NCBI GenBank assembly: GCA_030248215.1
Contig: JASANG010001643.1
Coordinates: 52,434 to 116,433, forward strand
Length of the DNA: 64,000 nt
Source of the DNA: Enoplolaimus lenunculus
Taxonomy: Eukaryota > Nematoda > Enoplea > Enoplida > Thoracostomopsidae
Direction: 5' to 3'
The notes beneath the pieces were generated by a model that saw nothing but the letters and a program-made list of their open reading frames with translations, had not been told where the DNA came from and searched no databases. A program made the position numbers and the translations under genes. This document shows, piece by piece, positions 46,897 through 59,357 of the stretch. The stretch's first letter is position 1. Each line of letters opens with the position of its first letter.

Positions 46897-47010
46897 GTAA
46901 AATGGAATGAATTTTTCAAAAATTGAATAGCGCAATGTAACGAGCGCATCACTGGGTAAAATGGAATGAAGTAACAAATAGAATAGCGCAGTGTAACGAG
47001 CGCAAGAAAA
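46897..47010. repeat. Two-unit tandem repeat upstream of the helicase gene
   Basis: Two units of about 60 bases share GGGTAAAATGGAATGAA and AATAGCGCA.TGTAACGAGCGCA. They lie 440-550 bases upstream of the helicase start. Whether they act as a promoter element is unknown. Confidence 0.6.
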
Positions 47011-47447
47011 TTTATGGGAAAGTGGGGTTTAGTACCTGAAAATAATAGTGAAAGCACATATTATAAAGCATGACAATGAAAAAATCGAACTTGATCGGAA
47101 ATACTAAAAGTTGCATGTAGGTGAAGAATTTGGCAAGAAATGATAAAGCACAAACATATTGACACAGAAATGTTCAATATAAAAGAATAATGTACCGGAA
47201 ATGTACAGATTATAACCTAATGACGGAGAATAAATGGCAATTAGTGCGCGCCTAGGAAACGATATCGTTAGAAGGAGGAAAAGGGATGCCGTGGGTGAGC
47301 ACCACTGTGTCACAGAGTGCATACTGGGCCCCACTCGACCGTCTATACAATTCGGGCTACCAGTTTGCGTAAAATATTTTACATTTAGCAAGTATGTACA
47401 TATTCAAATAGCAAACATCTTATTGACTCAGTATATGCACACGGCCG

Positions 47448-50400
47448 ATGGACAAGTTACGGTGTTTGAAATCGGTATTTGGCCACGTTAAATTTCGTAC
47501 CTTGGAGCAGGAAAATGCAGTGGATGCTGTACTGCAGCGTAAGTTGAAATATTGCTAGGTAAAAGACATACAAATATGTTTTGCTGTGAACTTTCGAAAG
47601 CATCAACATCAGGTTCAATTGAACACAGATTAATAAGTTTCACAAAGTTGAGTGCATTATTATATACATCGTATTTAAAGTCTGCGTATGTGTTTTAGCT
47701 TAGAAACTGTATGTTAGATTTTTAGTATTTTCTTTTATTATAACTTATTTCATTTGCAGGAACGCATGACGTTTTCATTAAAATGCCAACAGGAAGCGGA
47801 AAATCACTGTGCTTTCACTTGCCTGGCGTGGTCGCTGATGGAATTACCATTGTATTTTCGCCGCTGCTTGCTTTGATTGAAGATCAACTTCAAAATTTGC
47901 GCAAGTTACATCTGGAGGCAGAATCAATTCATTCACAGCTTACAGCAGGTAAGCCTAGATATATACTTCATAACAGATAGAATTTAAATTTATACCTATT
48001 CGTAGACGAAAACTAACTTCTATATTGTGACCCTCTTAGGGTTGTTGAAAAGTGGAAAATATCCTTATAAAAATACTTCTGCCTGTGTTGAACTGACAAC
48101 AAACTGAGATTGTCTTTCTTTTTCGTGGGATGTTTGGCTAATTTGCCGTTTTTGACGATAACATATATCGCCACAAGATTGTGTAAGTAGTTTAGTCCCA
48201 TATAACATGTGTTTTTTGAGATGCTTTTAAGGGTTTTCGATTTTACATAAGTTTAAGCTCCCAATGTTTTAGAGAGACGAAGACGGATTTTTGCTGATTT
48301 GTACAGAAGGCAGCCCAGTACCAAATTTCTTTATATCACTCCGGAGTTTGCAGCGACAGATACATTCCGAAACTTAATTGCACGATTGGTTTCAAGAAAT
48401 CACGTGTCGTAAGTTCCGAGTGAATAACACAGTTCTCATACACCGAGGTAAAAGTAAATATGCCGTAATTGTTGGAAATAACTTGGGTAGAATATATAGC
48501 TTAGTTGGACATCAGTCCGTTTTAAAAAATGTTGCAACAGCATTCTGGAAAGGGATTCGACGTCACAAACTAGAAATCTTTAGGTGCACGTCTACAATTA
48601 TTGCGTCGCATATTTTGCGAGTGCATGTGGTTTTAAGGTTAACTATATATGTCAACACTCAACAGGTATACTGCCTGCAAGCATATATGCTGTATGGTGC
48701 TTTGTTGTACATCGCATAATACATCGTTCACTATAAAAAATTTTATGTTGCCACTAAACAGTAAAAGGTAGGTTAACACGTGGCAATGTACAAAATTGTC
48801 ACGCGTTAACACTACCATAACACAAAATTCGCGCGTGTCACAAACACAGAGCATTCTGTGACACGCATTAGGGTAGGGTTAACGCACATATAGCATCTGA
48901 ATATTCATACAACTATGTATTTATAGTTTCCTTTCAGGAACTTTGCGCACTTCCTAATACGTACTCTAACTTGAGCCTTTTACTATTCGTCGTACAAAAT
49001 GTTTAGGTAAACCATTGCAAATTTAGTGTATTATTGCTTGCTGCAAATTATTTAATAATTTAAAAGCATTTTTTGTAGTTATTTTGTGGTTGACGAAGCG
49101 CATTGCGTATCGCAATGGGGTCATGATTTTCGACCGGAGTATATGAAATTGTGCATTTTTCGCGATCTGTATCCAGGCATTCCTTGGATAGTTTTAACTG
49201 CGACAGCAAATGCTACTGTAAGTTTGTGAGTAAAGCCTTATTGACGCGTGCAAGTTTTGGCAGAATAGAGTTACAGCTGCAACTTGGAGGATCCCAAAAA
49301 ACTAGCGCGCGTAGAATGAAGTTGCAATATCTCACTGTATAACTTGCACGTGTACGTGTTGCTTTATATTTTGCAACCTTAGTGAAGTTTCGTCGCTACA
49401 TGCAAATATTGAGACTTAATTTCTGACTACTTTAGCGCGAAACTATAATTAGTTAGAATTCAGATGAAATTTTTTAGGACTAACAGATTGTTAGGTTTAA
49501 CAAAGTGACCATATATACATTGTTGCCAGGTCCTGTTATGTGCATTGCCAGTTACTCTGAAACGTAGCTTGTGGGAGCCAGACCATTTGCTTTGTACTGA
49601 ATCAGGGCGTGCTAGAATAGGAATCTCTGTGCATCTTGCCTAAAATATAATGCCCTTTTTTAATTGTGAATCTGTATGATGCATCTATTGTGTTTTAGGT
49701 ATGCACGGATATTGTCAAATCGTTACACCTGAACAAAGAAGGACTCAAACAATTTTGGCTGCCCACTTTTCGATCAAATTTGTTTTATGATGTTGTATTC
49801 TTGGAAAATATTGACGATGGAATCGAAGATTTAACACAGTTTTTAGCTCGAAATTTGGGAATTACCGAAAATTCTGAAGTTAGTTAGTGGTTAGTATGCA
49901 TTGAGTGAATTTATCTAGTACTGTTTTTCAGTAACCACTCGGCGTAGATTATGTTACCTGTTGAGTGTTGGCTACGTTGTATTGCAAATTTTACAGTTTT
50001 TATGCGTTTGTATAACGTTGTCTAGCCATTAAACCTGTTAGTTTTGTTCTCGAGCCAACTTCAGGTACCACAAGGAAGTGGAATTGTTTACGTGCGTAAA
50101 GTTGCCGATACAACTGAGATTGCGAGCAAACTTAATCAGAAAGGATTGAAATCTGCAGCATATAGCGCAAAGTTATCGAAAAAGGTATGACATTTCAGCT
50201 CACACATTACGATAGTTTGCAATTTTAACGGAAAAAATGGTAACGACAAATGAAAATTTTTTTGACATCTGTGTAGACGTTCTGACGTGATTATTTCTCG
50301 TTTAGCCTGTCGTATTATGCGAATGTCTGGCAACAGTTATAAGGATAGTATTGTTCGGTGTTTTATTGGTGTGTTGAATATTTGAGTATATCACGGATGA

Positions 50401-51602
50401 TAGCATGATTTCTAAATGCCTTTCTGTAGTTTTTGTATTGTGCAGGAACGGAGCGCTGTATATACTGATTGGAGCTCGGGAAACATTTCAATTGTTGTTG
50501 CTACGGTTGCATTTGGGATGGGCATTGACAAAGCAGATGTACGGTATGTTACTGAGTCTTCAATAGGATTGAGATCATATTTTCTGATTTGGAAAACTTA
50601 GTTAATATTTAATAAATATGGTATCGAGTCTGCCGATTTGCACGTTGCATAGACATATGAGTCCGACCTTAACTTAAAGTCTAAAACTTGGACTTACGTC
50701 TCATGTATTCAGTAAACATTCCTGTGCACTAAAATAATGTTTGCTAAATATCGATATTACTTTTGAACCGTTGGTCCTGTAATTAACTTGTGTCTGTTCT
50801 GCAACTTTGCAAAAGTTTTGAAAGGTAAATTTAAGTCTAGTTTTGTATTAAGTTTGAAGTTGTTTTAGACAAAGGCCGGTTTTAGTCATGTCTCTGCAAT
50901 TGTTATATATGTTTCAGTTGTGTTGCCCATTGGACAGTACCGAACTCGCTGAACGCATATTATCAAGAATCAGGTCGCGCAGGACGTGACGGAATGCCAG
51001 CTGCTTGTCGAATTTACTACTCATACGCTGAACGTGATACTGTTGAGCATTTGATTCGTTGTGATATAGCAAATCGCAAGGTAATAGCATGATTGTCTGT
51101 GTCTACTCAACTAAGGTGGCACTATATTTGTCGTGCGTCACGGTCCCAGCGCTATTATACTGTACCTTAAACTGGCGTTGTTTCTGAAATATATATTACC
51201 TATCTGTTTGTTATTTGCTTAAGTTTTGGTTTACTACTAGCTTAAGTATATAGTTCGAGCTGACTTAATTAAACACAAAGAAAGACCAGCTTTATGTACA
51301 ATTTCCAAAGGCTGATATACTTAAGCGGAATCGCAGAAACCCATCCTTTGTGACGCTAGCTTTTGTTTAATATCAAGCTTGACTCAATGATTCTTATTGC
51401 TACGACAAAAGTTTTAATTTTTTAAATCCTTAGCCAAAGGATAGCTAATAATTTGAATTGCCAAATTTATTTTAGTTTTTATTTTTAGTTATTGTTTCGT
51501 TGAATTTTAGGCGAAGAACCGAGATGGCATTGATCTCGTTAAATCATTCGAGTCTGTTAACAGCGGGTTTAATGCGGTTGTTTCATATTGTCAGTCTATA
51601 AA
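47448..51602 (+). CDS. RECQL5: RECQL5-like DNA helicase, cut at the palindrome turn
   Basis: This is a 3'-5' RecQ DNA helicase acting in recombination control and transcription-linked genome stability. Nine phase-matched exons: 47448-47538, 47760-47948, 48273-48408, 49079-49217, 49699-49878, 50065-50184, 50446-50543, 50918-51080, 51511-51602, about 402 residues. Walker A TGSGKS is at 41-46, the DEAH box at 144-147 followed by [11 protein letters not shown], then [17 protein letters not shown] is at 304-314 and motif [12 protein letters not shown] at 334-343. [11 protein letters not shown] plus VVSYCQSIK points to RECQL5 among animal RecQs. Human RECQL5 is 991 aa; here the sequence turns back before the rest of the zinc-binding part and the long C-terminus. 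The usual YHAG before motif V reads YSAK. The start [13 protein letters not shown] fits the family N-terminus. Confidence 0.9.
49232..49352. mobile_element. Family F MITE in helicase intron 4
   Basis: ACGCGTGCAAGTTTTGG at the left and AACTTGCACGTGTACG at the right are inverted relatives of the family F ends. It starts only 15 bases past the exon 4 donor. A distorted mirror lies near 53430-53545. Confidence 0.55.
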
Positions 51603-51790
51603 GTAAGCTTTTTGGAAAAATCTGATTTGAGAGCAGGAAATGTATCAGTTTGTTAAGATAATTAGGTTAGTGCTTAGTGCATTATGATCTGTTGGCTAAT
51701 CAGTTTCGTTTTGGTGTCTTTTACTGAAAGTTCTGTGATTTGAGACCGGTATGTGTTTACTCTCTGCAGCAAATGGAGCTGTTAGCCCAC
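50998..51790 (+). other. Single-copy spacer at the palindrome turn
   Basis: These 793 bases have no inverted partner. They contain the second half of helicase exon 8, exon 9 and the start of the next intron. A CTGCAG acceptor-like site at 51767-51772 may open exon 10, which would be cut after 18 bases by the turn at 51791. Real gene continuity stops exactly here. Confidence 0.85.
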
Positions 51791-54700
51791 GCATTCCGTC
51801 ACGTCCTGCGCGACCTGATTCTTGATAATATGCGTTCAGCGAGTTCGGTACTGTCCAATGGCACACAACTGAAACATATAAACAATTGCAACATAACTAA
51901 AACTGGCCTTTGCAAAACAACTTCAAACTCAATACAAAACTAGACTTAAATTTACCTTTCAAAACTTTTGCAAAGTTGCAGAACAGACACAAGTTAATTA
52001 CAGGACCAACGGTTCAAAAGTAATATCGATATTTAGCAAACATTATTTTAGTGCACAAGAATGTTTACTAATACATGAGACGTAAGTCCAAGTTTTAGAC
52101 TTTAAGTTAAGGTCGGACTCATAGTGTCTATGCAACGTGCAAATCGGCAGACTCGATACATATTTATTAAATATTAACTAAGTTTTCCAAATCAGAAAAT
52201 ATGATCTCAATCCATTGAAGACTCAGTAACATACCGTACATCTGCTTTGTCAATGCCCATCCCAAATGCAACCGTAGCAACAACAATTGAAATGTTTCCC
52301 TGAGCTCCAATCAAGTAATATACGAGCGCTCCGTTCCTTCACAATACAAAAAACTACAGGAAAGGCATTTAGAAATCATGCTATCATCCGTGATATACTC
52401 AAAATATTCAACACACCAATAAAACACCTAACAATACTATCCTTATAAACTGTTGCCAGACATTCGCATAATACGACAGGCTAAACAGAGAAATAATCAC
52501 GTCAGAACGTCTAACACAGATGTCAAAAAATTTTCATTTGTCGTTACCAATTTTTTCCGTTAAAATTGCAGAACTGATTGTAATGTGTGAGCTGAAATGT
52601 CATACCTTTTTCGATAACTTTGCGCTATATGCTGCAGATTTCAATACCTTTTGATTAAGTTTGCTCGCAATTGGTTGTATCGGTTCAACTTTACGCACGT
52701 AAACAATTCCACTTCCTTGTGGTATCTGAAGTTGCTCAGAACATAACTAACAGGTTTAATGGGTTATAAAACGATGATACAAACGCATAAAAACTGGTAA
52801 AATTTTCAATACAAATGAGCGAAGCACTAGACAGTAAACATAAGTAACGCCAAGTGGTTACTGAAAAACAGTACTAGTATAAAATTCACTCAATGCATAA
52901 TAACCACTAACTAACTTTAGAATTTTCGGTAGACTCCCAAATTTCTAGCTAAAAACTGTGTTAATTATTTGTATTCTATAGTATATATTTTCCAAGAATA
53001 CAATTATAAAAAAATTTAATGAAAAAGTGGCAAGCCAAAATTGTTTGAGTCTTTCTTTTGTTCAGGGTGTAACGATTTGACAATATCCGATGTAAAAAAA
53101 AAACACAATAGATAGTATAATACAGTCACAATTAAAAAAGGGCAAAATTATAATTAGGCAAGATGCAAGAGACTCACATAGGAACTTATTTTAGTATAAA
53201 GAGGTCGATGGTCTCATTCCACAAGCTACGTTTTTTTTTCAAGTAATGTAGTTACAATAAAATAAAAAGAGAGGAACAAAATATATATATAAAGTACACT
53301 TTGTTAAAGTACGTAAGTATCTGTTAGTCTAAAAAAATTTAATATGAATTCTAACTAATTATACTTTTTTGCGCTAAAGTAGTCAGAAATTAAGTCTCAA
53401 TATTTGCATGTAGTGACTAAAGTTTTTCACGTAAGGGAAATATAAAGCAACAGTACAGGTGCAAATACAGTGAGATATTAACTTATTTAGCAGTCATTTT
53501 TGCATATTTAGGTGCACTGTAAGTTATTCTGCCAAAACTACACGTCAAAGGCTTTACTACAACGACAGTAGTATTTGTTGCAGTTAAACTATAAGGAATG
53601 CTATACAGGATCGCAAAAAATGCAAATTCATATACTGGGAAAAATAAAGGAAGAAGGTGAAAAAAAGAAAAAAAGGAAATAGAAAAGAGAAGAAAAAAAG
53701 AATAAATAAAATGAAAAAAAAAAAAAATAAATGAAGATGAAAGGAAAAAAAAAGGAGAATTTAGATGAATGTGGAAAAAAGTGAAAAAATGTGTAAAGAA
53801 TTTTGTAGAGGGAAGGAATTTGAAGAGGTTTAATAGGTGAGGAAAAATAAGGAGAGAATAAAAGAAAAAAGAAGGGTTGTGAGAGATGTACCTGTTGAGT
53901 GTTGACATATATAGTTAACCTTAAAAGCACATGCACTCGCAAATATACAAAAAACACAAATAATTGTAAACGTACGGCACTAAAGATTTCCTAGTTTGTG
54001 ACGTCGAATCCCCTTTCCAGAATGCTGTTGCAACATTTTTTAAAACGGACTGATGTCAAGACTAAGCTATATATTCTACCAAGTTATTCCCAACAATTAC
54101 GGCATATTTACTTTTACCTCGGTGTATGAGGAACTGTGTTACTCACTCGGAACTTACGACACGTGATTTCTTGAAACCAATCGTGCAATTAAGTTTCGGG
54201 ATGTTATCTGTCTACTCCAAACTCCGGAGTGATATAAAGAAATTTGGTACTGGGCTGCCTTGTGTACAAATCAGCAGAAATCCGTCTTCGTCTCTCTAAA
54301 ACATTCGGAGCTTAAATTTATGTAAAATCGAAAACCCTTAAAAGCATCTCAAAAAACACATGTTATATGTGGACTATTTTACTTACACAATCTTATGGCG
54401 ATATATGTTATCGTCAAAAACGGCAAATTAGCCAAACATCCCACGAAAAAAGAAAAAAAGACAATCTCAGTTTGTTGTCAGTTCAACACAGGCAGAAGTA
54501 TTTTTATAAGGATATTTTCCACTTTTTCAACAACCCTAAGAGGGTCACAATATAGAAGTTAGTTTTCGTCTACAAATAGGTATAATTTTAGAATTCTATT
54601 TGTTATGGAATTTTATATTTAGGCTTACCTGCTGTAAGCTGTGAATGAATTGATTCTGCCTCTATGTAACTTGCACAAATTTTGAAGTTGATCTTCAATC

Positions 54701-55130
54701 AAAGCAAGCAGCGGCGAAAATACAATGGTATTTCTGTTAGCGACCACGCAGGCAAGTGAAAGCACAGTGATTTTCCACTTCCTGTTGGCATTTTAATGAA
54801 AACGTCATGCGTTCCTGCAAATAAATAAGTTATAATAAAAGAAAATACTAAAAATCTAACAATCAGTTTCTAAGCTAAAATACCATTACGCAGACTCTAA
54901 ATACGGATGTTTATAATAATGCACTCAACTTTGTGAAATTTCTTTAGTCTATATTCAATTGAACCTGATGTTGATGCTTTCAAAAGTTCACAGCAAACCA
55001 TATTTGTTTGTCTTTTACCTAGCAATATTATGAACTTACGCTGCAGTACAGCATCCACTGCATTTTCCTGCTCCAAGGTACGAAATTTAACGTGGCCAAA
55101 TACCGATTTCAAACACCGTAACTTGTCCAT
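51791..55130 (-). pseudogene. Mirror copy of the helicase gene, broken
   Basis: This is the reverse copy of helicase exons 1-8. Exon 1 (55130-55040) keeps its exact length. Exon 2 (54814-54629) is 3 bases shorter and exon 3 (54296-54158) 3 bases longer. Exon 4 is present only as its end, with the DEAH box missing. Exon 5 has lost its acceptor. Exon 8 stops at the turn after 70 bases. No functional product is possible. The damage is of indel type and clustered, so it may be poor consensus and not true decay. Confidence 0.8.
53640..53880. repeat. Purine-rich low-complexity block replacing an exon
   Basis: About 240 bases of AAAAAGAAAAAAAGG-like sequence stand where the left arm (roughly 48667-49140) has 470 bases of ordinary intron and the DEAH-box exon. 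The mirror match stops and resumes abruptly at its edges. The 141-codon minus frame rich in Phe and Ser is an artefact of this composition. Confidence 0.75.
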
Positions 55131-58100
55131 CGGCCGTGTGCATATACTCAGTCAATAAGTGTTTGCCTTTTGAATATGTACCATACTTGCTAAATGTTAA
55201 ATATTTTACGCAAACTGGTAGCCCAATTGTATAGACGGTCGAGTGGGGCCCAGTATGCACTCTGTGACACAGTAGTGCTCACGCACGGCATCCTTTTTCC
55301 TCTTTTTAACGATATCGCTTCCTAGCACGCTTAATTGCCTTTATTCCCATCATTAGGTTATAATCTTCATTTCCTTCAGTACATTATTCTTTTATATTGA
55401 ACATTTCTGTGTCAATATGTTTTGTGCTTTTTCATTTCTTGCCAAATCTCTTCCACCTACATAAGAATTTTTAGTATTTCCGATCAAGTTCGATTTTTTC
55501 ATTGTCATGCTTTATAATATGTGCTTTCACTATTATTTTCAGGTACTAAACCCCACTTTCCCATAAATTTTCTTGCGCTCGTTACACTGCGCTATTCTAT
55601 TTCTGTTACTTCACCCATTTTACCCAGTGATGCGCTCGTTATTCATTCCATTTTACCCGGTTTGTGGCAATTCTAAAATATCATATTTTCTGTGATCTTT
55701 CATCTGCCTATATTACAAATAAGAATTCGAAAATTTTCAACACACTTTGCATAGCTAGATAGTGAACATATACAGAATACAGAGTATTTTTATCATATAT
55801 CGGGTAGCCATTTCTAGCGAGTTAATAGCAATTTCGAGGACTGTATTTTCACGCATGCAGAGTAAAATATCCTACTTAGTATTGGAATCAGCATAATTCA
55901 AAGGCTAGGAATCAGTTTTTGGACATGCGAAACATAGGTGCGAAATTTCATTACTTGTTGTAATTTAATGATTTTCGAATCGTTAGCGAGTTGGAGTATC
56001 TGTAGCGTGAGCTGTGCTTAATAAATATTGGCAAAATTTAGGCATGATTTATAAAGCTTTTCTTTAGACTTTCACCTTGCCACTATATTAACGACCAAAT
56101 CAAGTTACAATTAAACACGCTATTAGTCTCCGGCTATGGCAACGAAACTTACATAATTTTGCTAACACAGTCAAACTCAAACAACGTATGCATTCCCGCA
56201 TTGGTAGGTTTCCACACTGTTAACTTCACTCTTTAGCTAAGTGTTTTCTGGATAACGGCTGGTTGCAAACACATGACTTTAAAATAGAACTCTAACTTAA
56301 AACTCAAGACTTTACTTAGGTTTTGCAGTTTTGACTTAACCCAGATGTTTTCAACACCTACTTTAGGGTTCAAAGTAATCAATAGATACCGATGCCCTGA
56401 GCGAAACTAGAGCTACTAGTGGTAACTTTAAAATGGGTCAGTTACTAGGGGGTGAACGGAAGTAAAAATAACAGAAACGAAAATTGAAACGGATAGTGAT
56501 CACAATGACGGAAACGGTAAAAGGATATTGAACTATGAAGTTTGAAAAATGCTTTGATACACTGAAATTTTTAACAATTTGGATGAATTTTGTAATTTTT
56601 TAATGTAAAAAGTGATTTTATAACAAATTTTTTAGGTATTAATATAAACAGAATTTCCGTTATTTCTATAATGAAGACGGAAACGGATATCCGGTTACAC
56701 CCTGATCAATTCCCACTTTCCCACATCCAAAGCTGTCAATTTATCAAATTTTTGAAACGTTAAGCTATAAAGCATCTTTCTAGTATACTACTGTTTATGA
56801 CCAAAATGAACTTACGTCACAGGTCGACTCACGACATGTCTCAGCAATCTAGCCAAAGTAAAACAAAAATTGGCTAAAAATGCAGAGAGATAACCTGTAC
56901 TCGACCTACTTTTAGGTCAGTTTTTAATAGATGCTGTGGTCATAAACGGAACTTCACATTGCAGCACCACGTTACCAAAGACATACTACCAGGAGTAAAC
57001 ACAATAAATATAATTGGGACAGTGCGGGCGGTTGGGGACAGCAGGCAAGTTGGGACAGCGGGACAGTTGGGCAATTGGGACAGCGGGACAACTGGGTGAG
57101 ACAGCGAGACAGTTAGGTGGGACTGTTGGGGCTGTTGTATCAGTTGGGACAGCGGGACAGTTGTAACAGAGGGACAGTTAGGTAGTTGGACAACGTGGCA
57201 GTGGGGACAGCGAGATTGTTGGGAAAGTTGGAGCAGTGGGACAGTTGGGACACTGAGACATTTGGAATAATGGAACAATTGGGTAGTTGGACAGCAAGAC
57301 AGTTGGATCTGTTTGGACAGCGGGACAGTTGGACAGTTTGGGCAGTTGAGACTTGGACAGTGGGACATTTGGGACAGTTGGACAGTTGGGACAGCCAGAC
57401 ATGTAGAACAGTAGGGACAGCCAGCACAGTAGGAACTGATGAAACAGCGGGACCGATGGACAGTTTGGGCAGTTGGACCAACGGAAAAGTTTTGGACAAT
57501 TGGGACGGTTCGGACAGTTGGGACAACGGGAAAGATAGGACAGTGGGACAGTTAGGACAGCGGGACAGTTGGGAGAGCAAGACAGTTGGGACAGTCGGGA
57601 CAGCGGGACAGCTGAGACAACTGGGACCGCGGTGACCGTTTGGACAGCTGGGATAATGGGACTGGGACTTCGGGACGGATAGGATAGTGGGGCAGTTGGG
57701 ACAGTTGGAACAGTGGGACAGTGGTACAGTTGGGAGAGAGACAGTTGTGTAGTTGGACAGCGAGACAGTTGGGACAGCGAGGCAGTTGGGACAACGGGAA
57801 AGGTGGGACAGTTGCATCAGTTGGGACAGTGGGGACATTTGAACAGTAGGGGAGTTGGGACGCCTGGAACTGTTGGACAGTTGGAGTAGTTGGGGCAGCA
57901 GGACATTTGGGACAGTTGGGACAGCGGGATGTTTGGAATAGTTTGACAGTTGTGACAGTATGACAGTTGAAACGGTTGGACAATATGGGCATCTGGGACT
58001 GCGGGACGGTTGGACAATATGGGCAGCTGGGCCAACGGGGACAGTTTTGAAAATTGGGACCATTTGGACAGTTGGTACAACGGAGACAGGTTGGACAGTC

Positions 58101-59357
58101 AAGACCATGAGACAGTTGGGACAGCGAGACAAATAGGACAGTGGGACAGATGGGACAGCGTTACATATTGGACACCGGGACAGTTGAGACAGTTGGGACC
58201 GTAAGGCCAATCGAAACAGCGACATAGTTGGGACAGTCGGGATAGTGGGACAGTTGGGGCAACTGGGACTTTTTCAGTTATACTTTATACCCGCAAATAT
58301 CTGGTTAGCATGTTCTGTCAGTAAGTAACATTTTTGTTACGGAAATTTATTTCGTCTCGACACGCTCCTGCAAAATTGTTGATTTTCGACTCGTAGCTGG
58401 CCACCTGAGCATGGTTACACAGCATAGTGCACTTCCGAATATAGTTTTCATGTTAGCTTCCGTAGGTGCCTCCTAGCCGTACGTGCGCCATTATTTATAG
58501 TTCTTAAGTGTATTTGCAGATTAACCGTGCAAATTTAGTCACACATGTCTGTGTGCCGAGATTCAGCAGGGTATCAACGGAAAGTAAAAATGGTGGAAAC
58601 GGAAACGGATAGTGATCGAAATACATTCATGTTGCGTCAATGACAATATTTTATTGCAATACAAATAATAAACATGAATTGATAAGCAGTTTATAGCTAT
58701 TTTTTTCACTCTTTACTCAAGTCTTATAGATAAAGTTTATCGATTTTTTTGCAAAACAGTGTTTAGTATTTGATGGCTCTGTTTGGTCTGTGTGAATTTA
58801 ACAGATTATTAATTAAACTGCTGGGATACGGTTATATATTAAGCTGATTTTGCGAATATTAGCAACAGTGGCTTTGGGTTCCATTAAAGAACTATTGTAC
58901 CATGGATTTCCCGGCATAAAGGAGGCGAAATGTTATTAATTGCTAACACTATATTTATGAATAATATCTCAATGTCATTTTTATAATGAACCTATGGATC
59001 AGACATAGAATGGGACAAGGTGCAAGCCTAAGCTTACACATTCGAGAATATAGGCCTAAGAATCTTAAATTTGCCCCTAACTTGTTAGGCTCGAGTATAT
59101 ACATCAGTTATACCTTCGGGTCAGTGCCGAAGCAGACAGGGAAACTCAGGGTGGGAGGCCCAAACTCATAGAACAAAGCGTCGAGAAGCCGAGAATTCCC
59201 ATTTTAAAACTTCGACGGTTTTTTCCAACCGGTTAGGAGGGACCCTTCTGGGTAGGTACCTGCCCAAATGGCAGTAGGGGGATGGCTGCTCCGTCCTTGC
59301 TATGAATTAATTTATATGTTAATTGAATCCTTTCCTATAACAAACTATATCAAAAGA
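55131..59357. other. Mirror of the 43.2-47.4 kb intergenic region
   Basis: It contains the reversed copies of the two-unit repeat (near 55590-55670, partly collapsed), the hAT-like MITE (56445-56704), the minisatellite (57015-58275), a hAT-like fragment (58566) and a family E end (near 59040). It holds no additional gene. Divergence from the other arm falls sharply from left to right. Confidence 0.65.
57015..58275. repeat. Mirror copy of the minisatellite
   Basis: This is the reverse of 44281-45541, differing at only a handful of bases over 1.26 kb. Even the 361-codon frame is kept at the same length with two or three residue changes. Such identity in a fast-changing repeat type argues for a very recent or artificial copy. 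Confidence 0.85.

Larger units (their letters stand above)
43200..47447. other. Intergenic region between divergent dioxygenase and helicase genes
   Basis: The two genes start back to back 4.2 kb apart, so both promoters should lie here. It holds a family E end near 43498, a hAT-like fragment near 43921-43983, the minisatellite 44281-45541, a hAT-like MITE at 45847-46106 and a two-unit tandem repeat at 46897-47010. The 361-codon plus frame is a product of the minisatellite. Confidence 0.6.
38562..50997 (+). repeat. Left arm of a giant inverted repeat
   Basis: This arm is matched in reverse by 51791-64000. Paired positions sum to 102788 at the inner edge and 102562 at the outer edge, so the right arm is 226 bases shorter. 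The outer limit is set by the window end and not by loss of match. The arm holds dioxygenase exons 1-7 and helicase exons 1-7 plus half of exon 8, all with intact frames. Identity to the other arm looks near 99% in the outer part but clearly lower near the turn. Confidence 0.95.
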
